Made by a program: the position numbers and the translations under genes. A DNA stretch of 64,000 nt from an uncultured Latescibacterota bacterium (GTDB lineage Bacteria; Latescibacterota; UBA2968; UBA8231), in NCBI GenBank assembly GCA_958295495.1, contig OY282352.1:2542001-2606000 (forward strand), given 5' to 3'. Shown here piece by piece: positions 44,701 to 53,026 of this stretch. How positions within the stretch are numbered: position 1 is the first letter of the stretch; every line of letters begins with the position of its first letter. Below the pieces are notes generated by a model that did no database searches, had not been told where the DNA came from, and was given only the letters and a program-made list of their open reading frames with translations.

Positions 44701-47274
44701 TTGCTGATTGATCCGACCTCCGATAGCGAGGATGAGGGCAACGAGACGATCACGCTCAACGGGACGACTGCGGGCTTGACGGGCGGCTCGGCCGATATAA
44801 CGCTGTCCGACTCGGCAGCCCCTCCGGCCCTGCCGGAGCCAGAGGCGATGCCCTTGGCCTTTGCCGAGGGTATGATGATCGCCGACATCGGGGTCACCGC
44901 TGGCTCGGAGATGGACTCTGTGGTACTGCCGGAAGCATCGGGCGGTTCGGGCGACATCAGCTACAGCGTCTCCGAGTTGCCTGATGGCGTGTCGTTTGAT
45001 CCAGCCACGCGGACGATTTCGGGTACGCCGACGACGGCCGACACCACTGAGGTCACCTACACGGCGACCGACAGCGGAGGTGCCACCGCCTCGTTGACCT
45101 TCTCCATCACGGTCAACGCGATGTTAGAGTTTGGCGACTTTGGCTCATTGTTCGGCTCGTTCAATGGGGGCGCTGGCAAGGCCAATCCCGCGACTTCGCA
45201 TGAGGAGAACGTCATCTCCTTCGTCGTTGGTCAGGCCGCTGACCTAGTGCTACCGGCAGTCTCGGGTGGAACCCCGCCGCTGACCTATAGCGTGTCCGGG
45301 CTCCCTGCTGGCTTGTCGTTTGATCCAGCCACGCGGAGGATTTCGGGTACGCCCACGGAGTTGAGTGAGAGTGTCATCGTTACCTACACGGTTACGGACG
45401 CCGGAGGCACTTCTAATTCGGTGCCGTTCCCCGTGGTGGTTATCGAGCCTCCGTTGGATGCTCCGGACGCTCTAGTGGCCGAAGACTACAGAGGTGCTGA
45501 CGGCGCTGGTGACCAAGGTGGTTTTGTCCTGCTGACTTGGGACCTGTCGGAGCATCACGACGAGATTGACGGCTATCGCATCTTCCGCGAACTGCCCGTG
45601 CTGAACAATGAAATGGTTCCTTGGGCCATGGTAGATGCCGTGCCGGGTGTGCAGATCGGCCGCGCCATCGTCGCCACGCTCGACAATGTCGCCACCAACT
45701 GGGGCATTGCCGCTGAGCGCGGAGGCCAGACCACGCACGGTGCTGCTAAGGCCGCGTTCGTCCGCGCTGAAAACCTGAACCAGCCCTACGAGCTGATGGC
45801 CGAGACCCTGATGGCCAGCAGAGAAGCGGCTCAAGCTGGTGATGCGCCGGTATTCGCCTCGCTGCTGCCGGAAGCGCTCGCTTTCGCTCAAGGCGTGGCC
45901 CCGAAGCTGAATAGCGTTGAGGGGGTGCTGGAGAGTTCGGCCATCACCATCACGGAAGATCCGGTTCGCGCTATCGACAACATCGCGCCGTTAGCGGTGC
46001 CGTCGCTCAGCGTTTTGGATGCGCCCAACGACGCGGGCAGCCGCATCGTCCTGACGTGGACGCTCTCGCCGTCTGACCGGCTCTTGCAGGGCGTCGTGGC
46101 CGAGGCCATTGGTCCGACCGCGACGGAGTCCGTCGTCGGCGTCCATGGCTACGGCATCTATCGCCGCGCGGCGGGCGAAGACGAGTTCGTCTTGGTCGCG
46201 CAGGTAAAAGCAGGCGGTACGTCCTTTGTCGATGAGACGGTGCTCAACGGCGTGCGCTACACCTATCAGGTGCGGCCCTACGACTTGGACAACGAGCCCG
46301 TTTCCGAGATTGAGCAGACGGCACTGGCCGTTCGCAACCGCGTGATGGACAGCGAAGGTCGCACGATCTTCGGTCTGTTCGGTGCTGACAACCGCATCGG
46401 TTTCGACGATTTCTTCATCTTCGCCGACAACTTCGGTTTGACGGCTGAAGATGCCGCGTTTGATTCGGCGTTTGACTTGGCACCGAGTGCGATGATCGAC
46501 TTCGACGATTTCTTCGTCTTTGCCGACAACTTCGGTCGCAGCACGGCTGCTGCGGGCAAGCGCGTGCCCCTGCTGGCGGGTCTGAATGCCGATGCGCGGC
46601 TGTATCTAGATGCGCGGACGGCCCTGCCCAGCGTGGGTGAAGACTTCGTCCTCGATGTGCGCGTGGCCGACTTCGTCGCGGTCAAGGGCTACGGCTTGCA
46701 GGTGCAGTACGACGCTGGCAAGCTGGAGTTCGTCGAGGCGTTGACCGATCAGCCGCTGGGCGGGAGTGCGTTGGCCGCGCCGCAGGTGCTGTCCGACGAA
46801 GCGGGTGTGTTGGCGCTGGCCGCCCACGGGGACGTGGTCGCCGAAGGCGAGGTGGAGTTGAGCTTGGTGTTCCGCACGATGACGGAGATCGAGAACACGG
46901 TCATTGAGATCACCGACAGCCAGACCTATGACCGCGAGTTTGGCTTCAACGGTCTGGCGTTGCCGGCCCCGGTGGCGTTGCAGACGCGGCCGGAGGTGTT
47001 CGCGTTGGCGAATAACTATCCGAATCCGTTCAACCCGGCGACGACGATCCAGTATGCGTTGCCGCAGGCGGCGGACGTGGAACTGACCGTGTATAATGTA
47101 GTAGGTCAGGCGGTTCGGACGCTGGTGGCCGAGCATCAGAGCGCGGGTCGCTACGTGGTGGAGTGGGACGCGACCAATGACAGCGGACATAGCTTGTCGT
47201 CGGGGATGTATTTCTACCGCTTGCAGGCGGGCGGCGAGTTCCGCGAAGTCAAGAAGATGCTGCTGCTCAAGTAG
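41704..47274 (+). CDS. Large secreted multidomain protein (Calx-beta, Ig-like, FN3, dockerin-like, cohesin-like, C-terminal sorting domain)
   Basis: 1856 residues. Signal peptide 'WLLAAGLVLGWAGEGEAQ'. The first 1050 residues hold several Calx-beta-like units ('SVREDAGETMITVKAKV', 'TVREEAGRTEIELKVVL', 'TVSEDGQVTNLTVTATL'). Putative-Ig (He_PIG) units follow ('LPAGLSFDAATQTISGTP', 'LPDGVSFDPATRTISGTP', 'LPAGLSFDPATRRISGTP'), then two fibronectin-III-like units ('GYRIFRE', 'GYGIYRR'). Near residue 1565 there is a dockerin-like pair ('NRIGFDDFFIFADNFG', 'AMIDFDDFFVFADNFG'), then a cohesin-like segment ('GKLEFVEAL'). The last 80 residues carry the FCB-type sorting domain ('NNYPNPFNPATTIQYALP', 'SSGMYFYRLQAGG'). 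Probably a cell-surface or exported adhesin; ligand unknown. Confidence 0.88.
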   Translation: MIHAKSLIRRLAYVPWLLAAGLVLGWAGEGEAQQQINLTVSPTSVREDAGETMITVKAKVSDDTAVTANTVVALSLAMGDGRNALNRRFRMNLSSITIPKDAKEATATYTFTPVNDNKRGTDAKNGGAADDLEITIDGSAGATTVTSAVLTLLDDDKLSTALDLSFSPGDLSNEAGLTNVEVTATLNGSFSAKDHSLTLAFRNSTSFTHGEFPHATTEAVKDSLILTRDSDYSATAATLKLRKKHASGKATITIDPKGNKSHDGYVALEAAGLQDSELKGIDLNLDGDTGDTIKLYPAALKDGGGGTGADGYTAGANKDTILWKLKEEALGCATNSDFDLDGTAGCAGFVPNEDALNIPNIFKAARAASGEADVLVKTVTDSAATRATPVTNGDVTFLNGFLEKSKPAPTETALLAIWESGKSNKADLEELKEAELSFTIAVNPGFFLIKNAPLLTTKEGEDGLVANPKTVREEAGRTEIELKVVLVNAVSGTPANVRFTIVDTTGNRDVKYVAAVGDLTIPVGEKEGTTTLILTPTNDSAVGGNLTFTVEARVGTANAKTGTEEITIVDDESLTSNITLAVSPSELKAGTGATDVTVTGSLDGKTFDEDVKVTLIVTDEKNAEGDKIADDKLAQRDTDYTARLRTLTIEAGDVSGEQTIEITPINGGDKQFGLKALKSPVKNDDDEDVVVKPVLITLKDADPAAETPDPGALAFSVDVSSTVFEGTVGAAIDPIELPEAEGGTAPRSYSVSASLPAGLSFDAATQTISGTPVAAGTATIVYTVIDSDGDSAAMKVTIEVSPAPAPTVTVKSVTSTHSSVRENGEMTAIAVTATLASASATDETVRFTIVAPSAGATAIRDVDYTAALGGVVTIAAGDLQGTTMLSLTPINNAVVDGNKYLGVQASASGGAAQTDIKIADDETPSTSLSLSVTPHTVSEDGQVTNLTVTATLDGRVLDSATTVTISVDPNSAATRDVDYSALFNPLLVIPAGSTSGSIALLIDPTSDSEDEGNETITLNGTTAGLTGGSADITLSDSAAPPALPEPEAMPLAFAEGMMIADIGVTAGSEMDSVVLPEASGGSGDISYSVSELPDGVSFDPATRTISGTPTTADTTEVTYTATDSGGATASLTFSITVNAMLEFGDFGSLFGSFNGGAGKANPATSHEENVISFVVGQAADLVLPAVSGGTPPLTYSVSGLPAGLSFDPATRRISGTPTELSESVIVTYTVTDAGGTSNSVPFPVVVIEPPLDAPDALVAEDYRGADGAGDQGGFVLLTWDLSEHHDEIDGYRIFRELPVLNNEMVPWAMVDAVPGVQIGRAIVATLDNVATNWGIAAERGGQTTHGAAKAAFVRAENLNQPYELMAETLMASREAAQAGDAPVFASLLPEALAFAQGVAPKLNSVEGVLESSAITITEDPVRAIDNIAPLAVPSLSVLDAPNDAGSRIVLTWTLSPSDRLLQGVVAEAIGPTATESVVGVHGYGIYRRAAGEDEFVLVAQVKAGGTSFVDETVLNGVRYTYQVRPYDLDNEPVSEIEQTALAVRNRVMDSEGRTIFGLFGADNRIGFDDFFIFADNFGLTAEDAAFDSAFDLAPSAMIDFDDFFVFADNFGRSTAAAGKRVPLLAGLNADARLYLDARTALPSVGEDFVLDVRVADFVAVKGYGLQVQYDAGKLEFVEALTDQPLGGSALAAPQVLSDEAGVLALAAHGDVVAEGEVELSLVFRTMTEIENTVIEITDSQTYDREFGFNGLALPAPVALQTRPEVFALANNYPNPFNPATTIQYALPQAADVELTVYNVVGQAVRTLVAEHQSAGRYVVEWDATNDSGHSLSSGMYFYRLQAGGEFREVKKMLLLK

Positions 47275-47293
47275 CACCCACCGCACAGTGAGT

Positions 47294-47339
47294 TAGTGAA
47301 ATGGGACCTCAAACCTCAAATTGGGGTCCCATTTCACTA
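47294..47339. terminator. 15-bp inverted repeat after the large secreted protein
   Basis: TAGTGAAATGGGACC at 47294-47308 pairs exactly with 47325-47339, loop 16 bases. No long T-run follows, so termination may be partial. Its arm GTGAAATGGGACC recurs in the terminator after the next gene. Confidence 0.65.
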
Positions 47340-47379
47340 TGTAAATCAACAGGTTATAACATAGTAAGGAGAAGCAACC

Positions 47380-49431
47380 ATGCAGAACAGCGTGCGCAAG
47401 ATGTTTTCTCTTGCCATCGCCCTGTTGCTCGCACTCTGTGGTGCTGCTGCCGCCGGGGATAACGCGAATGTCGTCATTTCGCTGGACAGTGGGGAACATG
47501 CATCCGCCGGTGCTGGTGAGCAAGTTCAGGTGGCACTGTCGGCTGCTGGAATGGTCGGGGTAAAGCAATTTGAAGTTACCCTGACAGTATCGCCCGCTGA
47601 TGCCTTTGATTTAGCGGCGACGACGTTTACCCCTGCTTTTGGTTTTTCGCCTGGCGTGGAATTGTTAGAGGACAGGCAGATCAAAAGTGGGGTGGCCACC
47701 CTCGGAGAGACGGTAGATGGCGATGGTGCTTTGGGTGTTTTTACTCTCACGATGTCGAGTAGTTTTACCACAGATACTGCTGCCTCAATTACGGTAAGCA
47801 GCGCGTCTCTCGGGTCGTCGTCTGTGGATCGGGATGTCTTCGACGCCGAGGCGTTGGGGCTTCTCTTGATCGTCAACCTGCCAGTGTTCGAGCCGACCCT
47901 GTCGGCCATCTCGCTACTTGCTGCTAATCCGGCCTATTCCGCGATTGGCACGGGCGCGATCGTTGACGGTAGCCCCGGTGAGCTCGAGCTCTCGGTCAAT
48001 TTCGCCGACCATAAGGGCAACCCCACCAAGGGCCAGGCCATTGCTTGGGACATCACCAATACCGGCTCTAGGTCAGTCTATCTGCTCGGGGTCGGCGAGA
48101 TTCCCTCCGGAGTGTATGTATGCTTGCGGAATGTGACCGATGCGGCCGGCGATGCGGCGATTAAGTTTGATTCCGAAGGCAACCTAAAGGCGGCTGCGAC
48201 TTTGCTCGAAGTTCGGGCGCGCACCACCGCCGGGAATTCGGCTGGTGAGTCCAGCGACTTGGCGGTTGACTTCAACGCCACTTGGGCGGTGCCAGATGCC
48301 GACAAGTTGATGTTCGTCTCGCAAGTTTCCCTGAATAGTGCCGACGAGATAGTCGCGGGTGCGGGTGCTGAAATCCCAGTTGCGCTGTCAGCGGCCGGGC
48401 TAGTCGGCGTAGAGCAGGTTGCGGTCTCCTTGACGGTGTCACCTGCCGAAGCATTCGATCTAGCGGCCACCACGTTTGCGGGTTCTGCTGCGTTTAGCCT
48501 GTCGGCCCCGGCCGTGGAAGTCTCCGAGGGTCAGGTGCAAGGCGGCGCAGTCGTTATTGAGGCAGCCGTAGATGGAGATACCGATCTGGGGACCTTCACC
48601 CTCGTCACGTCGGACAACTTTACCGAAGAGACGGAGGCGGAGATTGTGATCAACAGCGTGTCCCTCGGTCCGTCGTCCGACATGCGTGATGCCTTGGATG
48701 CCGAGTTGTTGGATCTTAGCGTGTACCTCAACCGGCCGGATCCGGTGCTGGTCGGCACTGCGCCGCTAGTTGGCAACGCGTTGATTTCTGGGGCCGACAC
48801 GGGCGCGGTCAATGACAGTAGTCCCGGCGAGATCGAGTACTCGGTCAATTTCACCAATCTCTGGGGCAATCCGGGCGCGGGGCAGCTCATCTTGTGGGAC
48901 GTCTACAACCGGAGCGCGCAGTCGGTGTCCGTGCTCGGTATCGGCACGATCCCCTCCGGCGGTAGCGCGTTCTTGCGGAATACGACCGATGCCGACGGCA
49001 ATTCGTCGATTGAGGTTGACGCCGAGGTCGTGTCTTTCCTCAGCATTCAGGCGAGTACCACCACTGAGAATGCTGCCGGCAAGACCCTCGCCTTGGCGGT
49101 TGACTTCAGCGCAGCTTGGGCTGCCGCCAAGCAGCTAGCCGCCGTGCCTTTGGACAATTCGCTGAGTCAGAACTATCCCAACCCTTTCAATCCGGAAACG
49201 ACGATCCGCTACGATCTGAGCAGCGATGCTATCGTCTCCCTGACGATTTACAACATCACGGGTCAGGTCGTGCGCAAGCTGGTTGACGGTGCGTCGCTGG
49301 CCGCAGGTCAGTACCAAGCGGTGTGGGATGGCCGGAACGAAAGCGGCGTTGGCGTCGCCAGTGGCATGTATTTTTACTTGCTCCATGCCGGCGACTACGT
49401 AGCCAAGCGCAAGATGGTGCTGCTCAGGTAG
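47380..49431 (+). CDS. Secreted protein with duplicated cohesin-like and Ig-like modules and C-terminal sorting domain
   Basis: 683 residues. Signal peptide 'FSLAIALLLALCGAAAAG'. Two copies of a module of about 290 residues: a cohesin-like part ('GEQVQVALSAAGMVGVKQFE' and 'GAEIPVALSAAGLVGVEQVA'), then a Big_1-like part ('PGELELSVNFADHKGNPTKG' and 'PGEIEYSVNFTNLWGNPGAG'). The end is the FCB-type sorting domain ('QNYPNPFNPETTIRYDL', 'ASGMYFYLLHAGDY'). Cohesin-like modules here could bind the dockerin-like segment of the preceding protein, an inference from co-location. AAGGAG precedes the ATG. A strong terminator follows. Confidence 0.85.
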   Translation: MQNSVRKMFSLAIALLLALCGAAAAGDNANVVISLDSGEHASAGAGEQVQVALSAAGMVGVKQFEVTLTVSPADAFDLAATTFTPAFGFSPGVELLEDRQIKSGVATLGETVDGDGALGVFTLTMSSSFTTDTAASITVSSASLGSSSVDRDVFDAEALGLLLIVNLPVFEPTLSAISLLAANPAYSAIGTGAIVDGSPGELELSVNFADHKGNPTKGQAIAWDITNTGSRSVYLLGVGEIPSGVYVCLRNVTDAAGDAAIKFDSEGNLKAAATLLEVRARTTAGNSAGESSDLAVDFNATWAVPDADKLMFVSQVSLNSADEIVAGAGAEIPVALSAAGLVGVEQVAVSLTVSPAEAFDLAATTFAGSAAFSLSAPAVEVSEGQVQGGAVVIEAAVDGDTDLGTFTLVTSDNFTEETEAEIVINSVSLGPSSDMRDALDAELLDLSVYLNRPDPVLVGTAPLVGNALISGADTGAVNDSSPGEIEYSVNFTNLWGNPGAGQLILWDVYNRSAQSVSVLGIGTIPSGGSAFLRNTTDADGNSSIEVDAEVVSFLSIQASTTTENAAGKTLALAVDFSAAWAAAKQLAAVPLDNSLSQNYPNPFNPETTIRYDLSSDAIVSLTIYNITGQVVRKLVDGASLAAGQYQAVWDGRNESGVGVASGMYFYLLHAGDYVAKRKMVLLR

Positions 49432-49466
49432 TTTCCTCAGTGGGACAACAGCAGTAATCAGTGAGT

Positions 49467-49505
49467 GAAATGGGACCCTTTTGGGGCCCATTTCCTTTTT
49501 CTTTC
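49467..49505 (+). terminator. Rho-independent terminator after the second secreted protein
   Basis: GAAATGGGACCC, loop TTTT, GGGGCCCATTTC then CTTTTTC. One A-G mismatch interrupts an 11-bp stem. The 5' arm shares GTGAAATGGGACC with the inverted repeat at 47297. Confidence 0.85.
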
Positions 49506-49549
49506 GCCGCGGCCCGTTGTGCAAGGCCGCGGCGTTATTGCGTTTGGCT

Positions 49550-49795
49550 ATGAAAATCAAGGTTTTATTTTTTGCTTCCTGCCGCGATGCAGTCGGCCAC
49601 AGAAGCTGCGACTGGGAGATTGAAGAAGGCTACCGGGTCGCGGACTTGCAGCGCGAGCTTGTGGCCGCGTATCCGCAACTGGCCGCTGTGCTGCAGGTGT
49701 TGTCGATTGCGGTCAATTCCGAATACGTAGGGAACCATACCGCGTTAAAAGCGGGCGACGAGGTGGCTCTTATTCCGCCTGTAAGTGGGGGTTGA
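49550..49795 (+). CDS. moaD: Molybdopterin synthase small subunit MoaD
   Basis: 81 residues from the ATG at 49550; the open frame starts earlier, but only this start gives the MoaD N-terminus 'MKIKVLFFASCRDAVG'. Ubiquitin-like fold ending in 'DEVALIPPVSGG', whose C-terminal Gly-Gly is thiocarboxylated. It donates sulfur to precursor Z to make molybdopterin. The moaE start lies one base after its stop. Confidence 0.93.
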   Translation: MKIKVLFFASCRDAVGHRSCDWEIEEGYRVADLQRELVAAYPQLAAVLQVLSIAVNSEYVGNHTALKAGDEVALIPPVSGG

Positions 49796-49796
49796 C

Positions 49797-50225
49797 GTGT
49801 TCAAAATTACCGAAGACCCAATTGAACCCAGCAGTTTGTTTGCCGGTGTGGTGCGCGATGAAAATGGCGCGGTAGCCACGTTTGCCGGCGTAGTGCGTAA
49901 TCACTCTGGGGACAAGCAAACCGATTACTTGGTGTACGAAGCGTATCCGGCTATGGCCGAGAAAAAGATGGCGGAGATTGGCGACGAACTGAAGGCGCGG
50001 TGGGGCGTCGTGGATGTCGGGATGATTCACCGCGTGGGGAAGCTCGAAATCGGGGAGATCAGCGTGTTAATTGCCGTCGCTAGCCCCCATCGGGCCGCGG
50101 CACTGGCCGCGTGTCAGTACGCCATTGATCGGCTTAAGCAGATCGTGCCGATATGGAAGAAGGAAGTGGGGGTCGGGGGTGAGAGCTGGGTTGAAGGACC
50201 GCAGGCAGCCTATGAAGGCAGCTAG
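49797..50225 (+). CDS. moaE: Molybdopterin synthase large subunit MoaE
   Basis: 142 residues from the GTG at 49797 (another in-frame GTG at 49785 overlaps moaD). 'FKITEDPIEPSSLFAGV', 'GAVATFAGVVRNHSGDKQ', 'YEAYPAMAEKKMAEIGDEL' and 'VPIWKKEVGVGGESWVEG' are MoaE landmarks, the last with the catalytic Lys. Pairs with MoaD. Other moa genes are not in the window. Confidence 0.94.
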   Translation: MFKITEDPIEPSSLFAGVVRDENGAVATFAGVVRNHSGDKQTDYLVYEAYPAMAEKKMAEIGDELKARWGVVDVGMIHRVGKLEIGEISVLIAVASPHRAAALAACQYAIDRLKQIVPIWKKEVGVGGESWVEGPQAAYEGS

Positions 50226-50226
50226 T

Positions 50227-50697
50227 ATGGTGTTCAATTTTGGTTGGCTGTTAGAGGGTCGGTTGGCCGGTGCCGGACAGATTGGCGGTTGGGAGGGAAT
50301 TGAGCGGCTGGAGGGCGATCTCGATTTGCTGTCGGCGCAGGGCGTAAAGGCGATTGTGTCGCTGACTGCGAATCCCCTGCAGGCGAGCGAGGTGGAGGTG
50401 CGCGATATGGCGTATTTGCACTTGCCCATACAGGATATGCAGCCGCCTTCGCTCGGGGATATACGGGCGTTTGTCCAATTCGTTGACGAGGCAGTCGTGC
50501 AAGGACAGCCTGTGATGGTCCATTGCAGCGCGGGGTTGGGGCGCACGGGCACGATGTTAGCGAGTTATTTGGTACGGATGGGCAGCAGCGCGACGGACGC
50601 CCTGACGCAGGTGCGGAACCTACGCCCCGGCTCGGTGGAAACGGCCGCCCAAGAACGGGCCGTATATGAATATGCCGCGCATCTTGGGCAAATGTGA
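50227..50697 (+). CDS. Dual-specificity protein phosphatase-like protein
   Basis: 156 residues from the ATG at 50227; an ATG at 50212 inside moaE is also possible. The P-loop 'VMVHCSAGLGRTGTMLASYL' has the HCxxGxxRT active site and 'HLPIQDMQPPSLGDI' the general-acid Asp. It belongs to the cysteine phosphatase superfamily (DUSP/PTP-like). The substrate may be a phosphoprotein or phospholipid. It starts right after moaE. Confidence 0.87.
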   Translation: MVFNFGWLLEGRLAGAGQIGGWEGIERLEGDLDLLSAQGVKAIVSLTANPLQASEVEVRDMAYLHLPIQDMQPPSLGDIRAFVQFVDEAVVQGQPVMVHCSAGLGRTGTMLASYLVRMGSSATDALTQVRNLRPGSVETAAQERAVYEYAAHLGQM

Positions 50698-50711
50698 TCC
50701 CCCTGTTGTAA

Positions 50712-50740
50712 TTGACATAGTAGGGCGGCACGAGTACATT
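50712..50740 (+). promoter_or_regulatory. Sigma-70-type promoter before the zinc-ribbon gene
   Basis: TTGACA at 50712-50717, a 17-base spacer and TACATT at 50735-50740, 54 bases before the ATG at 50795. A GGGAGGG ribosome site follows at the right distance. Confidence 0.65.
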
Positions 50741-50794
50741 GAATGAAAGCGTGGCCCAGAGTGGCCGTATGCTAAAACCGGAAGGGAGGGTAGG

Positions 50795-50989
50795 ATGGAA
50801 AAGGTCGATTTTCCCGAGTGTTTGAAGTGCAAAGAAGGCGTTTTAATTCCGCTTTCCGACTATGGAAGAGACGGCGCAGCCATTCACTACAAAGCATGGG
50901 CCTGCACGAATCCAAGTTGCGGATACCATATGAGAATAGACAACGGCGAGCTGAGTATCGGCGAGGAACTCAAGAGGTCGTTTAAGTAA
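50795..50989 (+). CDS. Small zinc-ribbon-like protein
   Basis: 64 residues. 'CLKCKEG' and 'ACTNPSCGYHM' give two Cys pairs (CxxC near residue 9 and CxxxxC near residue 37), a likely zinc knuckle. No other family feature recognised. It has its own promoter and a purine-rich ribosome site. Probably a small nucleic-acid-binding or regulatory protein, which is inference only. Confidence 0.7.
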   Translation: MEKVDFPECLKCKEGVLIPLSDYGRDGAAIHYKAWACTNPSCGYHMRIDNGELSIGEELKRSFK

Positions 50990-51051
50990 GCTGTCCCGTC
51001 TTCGCCTTTGGCACGCGGTAAAAGTAGTAGATCACGAGAAGAGGCCCCCTT

Positions 51052-52014
51052 TTGCGGAGCCTTTTCTTCTTATGGGGTCCATTGTTGGCCAACATCAGTA
51101 TAAGCAGTTGGGGAATCAGGGCTGGTGCCCTGATCTTATCTTTTGCGCTGTGGCTTCACGCGGTTACAGAGAAGTACTACGATAAAGAAATTGCAGTGCG
51201 CCTCTGGGTCGAAGTCCCTCCGCCGGGCGAGGGCGTAGAAGAGGATGTGGTGCTGGCCAGTGAAGTGCCTTCCACGGTCCGCGTCTTGGTTACGGGGGGG
51301 GGCAAAGATCTGCTGTTTGACTTGGACGACGACTCCTTTGTTCTGAAGCTGCGGGCCGAAGGTAAGGATCGGATCCACCGCTTGACTCCTTCCCAAATCA
51401 CCAAACGGGTGACCGACTTGGATGTCGAAGTCAAGGAAATCCTCGAACCAAAAGAAATTGCAATCGCCTTAGTGCCGAGGATGGAACGGGACGTGCCGGT
51501 GCGGGTGCAAGCGAGTATAGAAGTGGCTGATGCTCACGTACAGGTGACGCCGATACAAGCCGATCCCGTGCTCGTCCGGGTGATCGGTCCTCAACATCAG
51601 GTCGCAGCATTGCGTTATGTGGAGACGGATTCTCTGGTTTTACAGGATGTCAGGGAAGACGTGGATATGGAGTGGCCCTTGCAGCATCCTGAGCACACGC
51701 AATTCTCGTTCGTGCCCGAGGCTGTGCGCGTACGCGCCACCGTGCAGATGTTGGCCGAGGACGATTTAATCGGGGTGCCGATTACTGTGCGCCATGTCGG
51801 CGAGGTGCGCCTGCGGCCCGAGCCAGCCACCGCCCAAGTCAAGGTGCGCGGCGGAGTTGGCGTGATCGCCCAGCTCGACCCAGCCCACGACATAGAGCTA
51901 TACGTGGATTACGCCGAATATCAGGGGAATGCGCTACCAGTGCACAGTGCGCAGACGTCGATTTTCGAGGTGCGCCAGATCGCGCCGGCACACGTCGATT
52001 TGGTGAGCTATTAG
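51052..52014 (+). CDS. YbbR-domain membrane protein (CdaR-like)
   Basis: 320 residues from a TTG with AGAGG upstream. One N-terminal transmembrane helix ('ALILSFALWLHAVTEKYYDK') is followed by about three YbbR repeats of 80 residues ('VRLWVEVPPPGEGVEEDVVL', 'VPVRVQASIEVADAHVQVTP', 'VPITVRHVGEVRLRPEPATA'). In Firmicutes YbbR/CdaR regulates the diadenylate cyclase CdaA encoded just upstream; here no cyclase gene precedes it, and tsaD follows after one base. Confidence 0.82.
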   Translation: MRSLFFLWGPLLANISISSWGIRAGALILSFALWLHAVTEKYYDKEIAVRLWVEVPPPGEGVEEDVVLASEVPSTVRVLVTGGGKDLLFDLDDDSFVLKLRAEGKDRIHRLTPSQITKRVTDLDVEVKEILEPKEIAIALVPRMERDVPVRVQASIEVADAHVQVTPIQADPVLVRVIGPQHQVAALRYVETDSLVLQDVREDVDMEWPLQHPEHTQFSFVPEAVRVRATVQMLAEDDLIGVPITVRHVGEVRLRPEPATAQVKVRGGVGVIAQLDPAHDIELYVDYAEYQGNALPVHSAQTSIFEVRQIAPAHVDLVSY

Positions 52015-52015
52015 G

Positions 52016-53026
52016 ATGTTGGTTCTGGGGCTGGAGACCTCCTGCGATGAGACGGCCGCGGCGGTCGTTGATGAGTCGTACACCGTGCATTCCAATATTA
52101 TCTTCTCGCAACAAGATCACGCGCCATACGGGGGCGTGGTGCCCGAGTTGGCCTCGCGCGCCCATATACGCGCTTTGGTGCCGGTCGTTCGGCAGGCCCT
52201 AGTGGCCGCGGGCATAGGGTGGGAAGCAGTGGATGGGGTAGCGGCGACGAGGGGGCCGGGCTTGGTTGGGTCGTTGATCGTGGGGCTGTCGTTAGCCAAG
52301 GGGTTGGCGTTGGCGCGCAACAAGCCGCTGGTAGGCGTCCACCACTTGGAGGCCCATGTGTTTTCCAACTTGGTCGCCGCGCAGGTCGAGGTACCCTTCT
52401 TGACGCTGCTAGTGTCGGGTGGGCACACCGAGTTGATCTTGGTGCGCGCACTCGGCTCATACGAAGTGCTGGGTCGCACGCGCGACGACGCAGCCGGCGA
52501 GGCATTTGACAAGGTCGCCAAGCTGCTGGGCCTCCTGCCCGGGGAAGGGGCCGTGGCGGGCGGACGGCTCATCGCCGAGCTAGCCACCGACGGCGATCCC
52601 GAGGCTATTGACTTTCCTCGCGCCCTCGTGGGCGAGATGGACTTCAGCTTCAGCGGCCTAAAAACTGCGGTGTTGCACTATGTGCGCTCGCTTACCTCGC
52701 AAGCGCGCGCGCAGCAACGCGCCCATATTGCCGCCAGTTTCCAAGAAGCCGTGGTGGATGCCTTAGTCGCCAAGACCCTGTTGGCTTTGGAGCGAGCAGA
52801 CGTTGCGACCGTTTGCCTTGCGGGCGGCGTTGCCGCCAACCAGCGCCTGCGCTTGCGCCTGCGCACCGAGGTTGAGGGCCGCGGCCTGTCGTTCCATTGC
52901 CCGGCGTCCGATTTGTGTACGGATAATGCCGCCATGGTGGGGGCCGTGGGGGCCTTCTACCTCAGCCGTGGCGTCTGCGACAGTCTCGATGTGGACGCCG
53001 CCCCCCGCCTGAGCTGGCGTGCCTGA
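52016..53026 (+). CDS. tsaD: tRNA threonylcarbamoyladenosine synthase subunit TsaD
   Basis: 336 residues. 'MLVLGLETSCDETAAAVVDE' is the ASKHA start, the metal-binding HxxxH is in 'GVHHLEAHVFSN', and 'FLTLLVSGGHTELILV', 'FSFSGLKTAVLHYV' and 'VCLAGGVAANQRLRLRL' complete the family. With TsaB, TsaC and TsaE it adds threonylcarbamoyl to A37 of ANN-decoding tRNAs. Its stop lies inside the first codons of the next gene. Confidence 0.96.
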   Translation: MLVLGLETSCDETAAAVVDESYTVHSNIIFSQQDHAPYGGVVPELASRAHIRALVPVVRQALVAAGIGWEAVDGVAATRGPGLVGSLIVGLSLAKGLALARNKPLVGVHHLEAHVFSNLVAAQVEVPFLTLLVSGGHTELILVRALGSYEVLGRTRDDAAGEAFDKVAKLLGLLPGEGAVAGGRLIAELATDGDPEAIDFPRALVGEMDFSFSGLKTAVLHYVRSLTSQARAQQRAHIAASFQEAVVDALVAKTLLALERADVATVCLAGGVAANQRLRLRLRTEVEGRGLSFHCPASDLCTDNAAMVGAVGAFYLSRGVCDSLDVDAAPRLSWRA

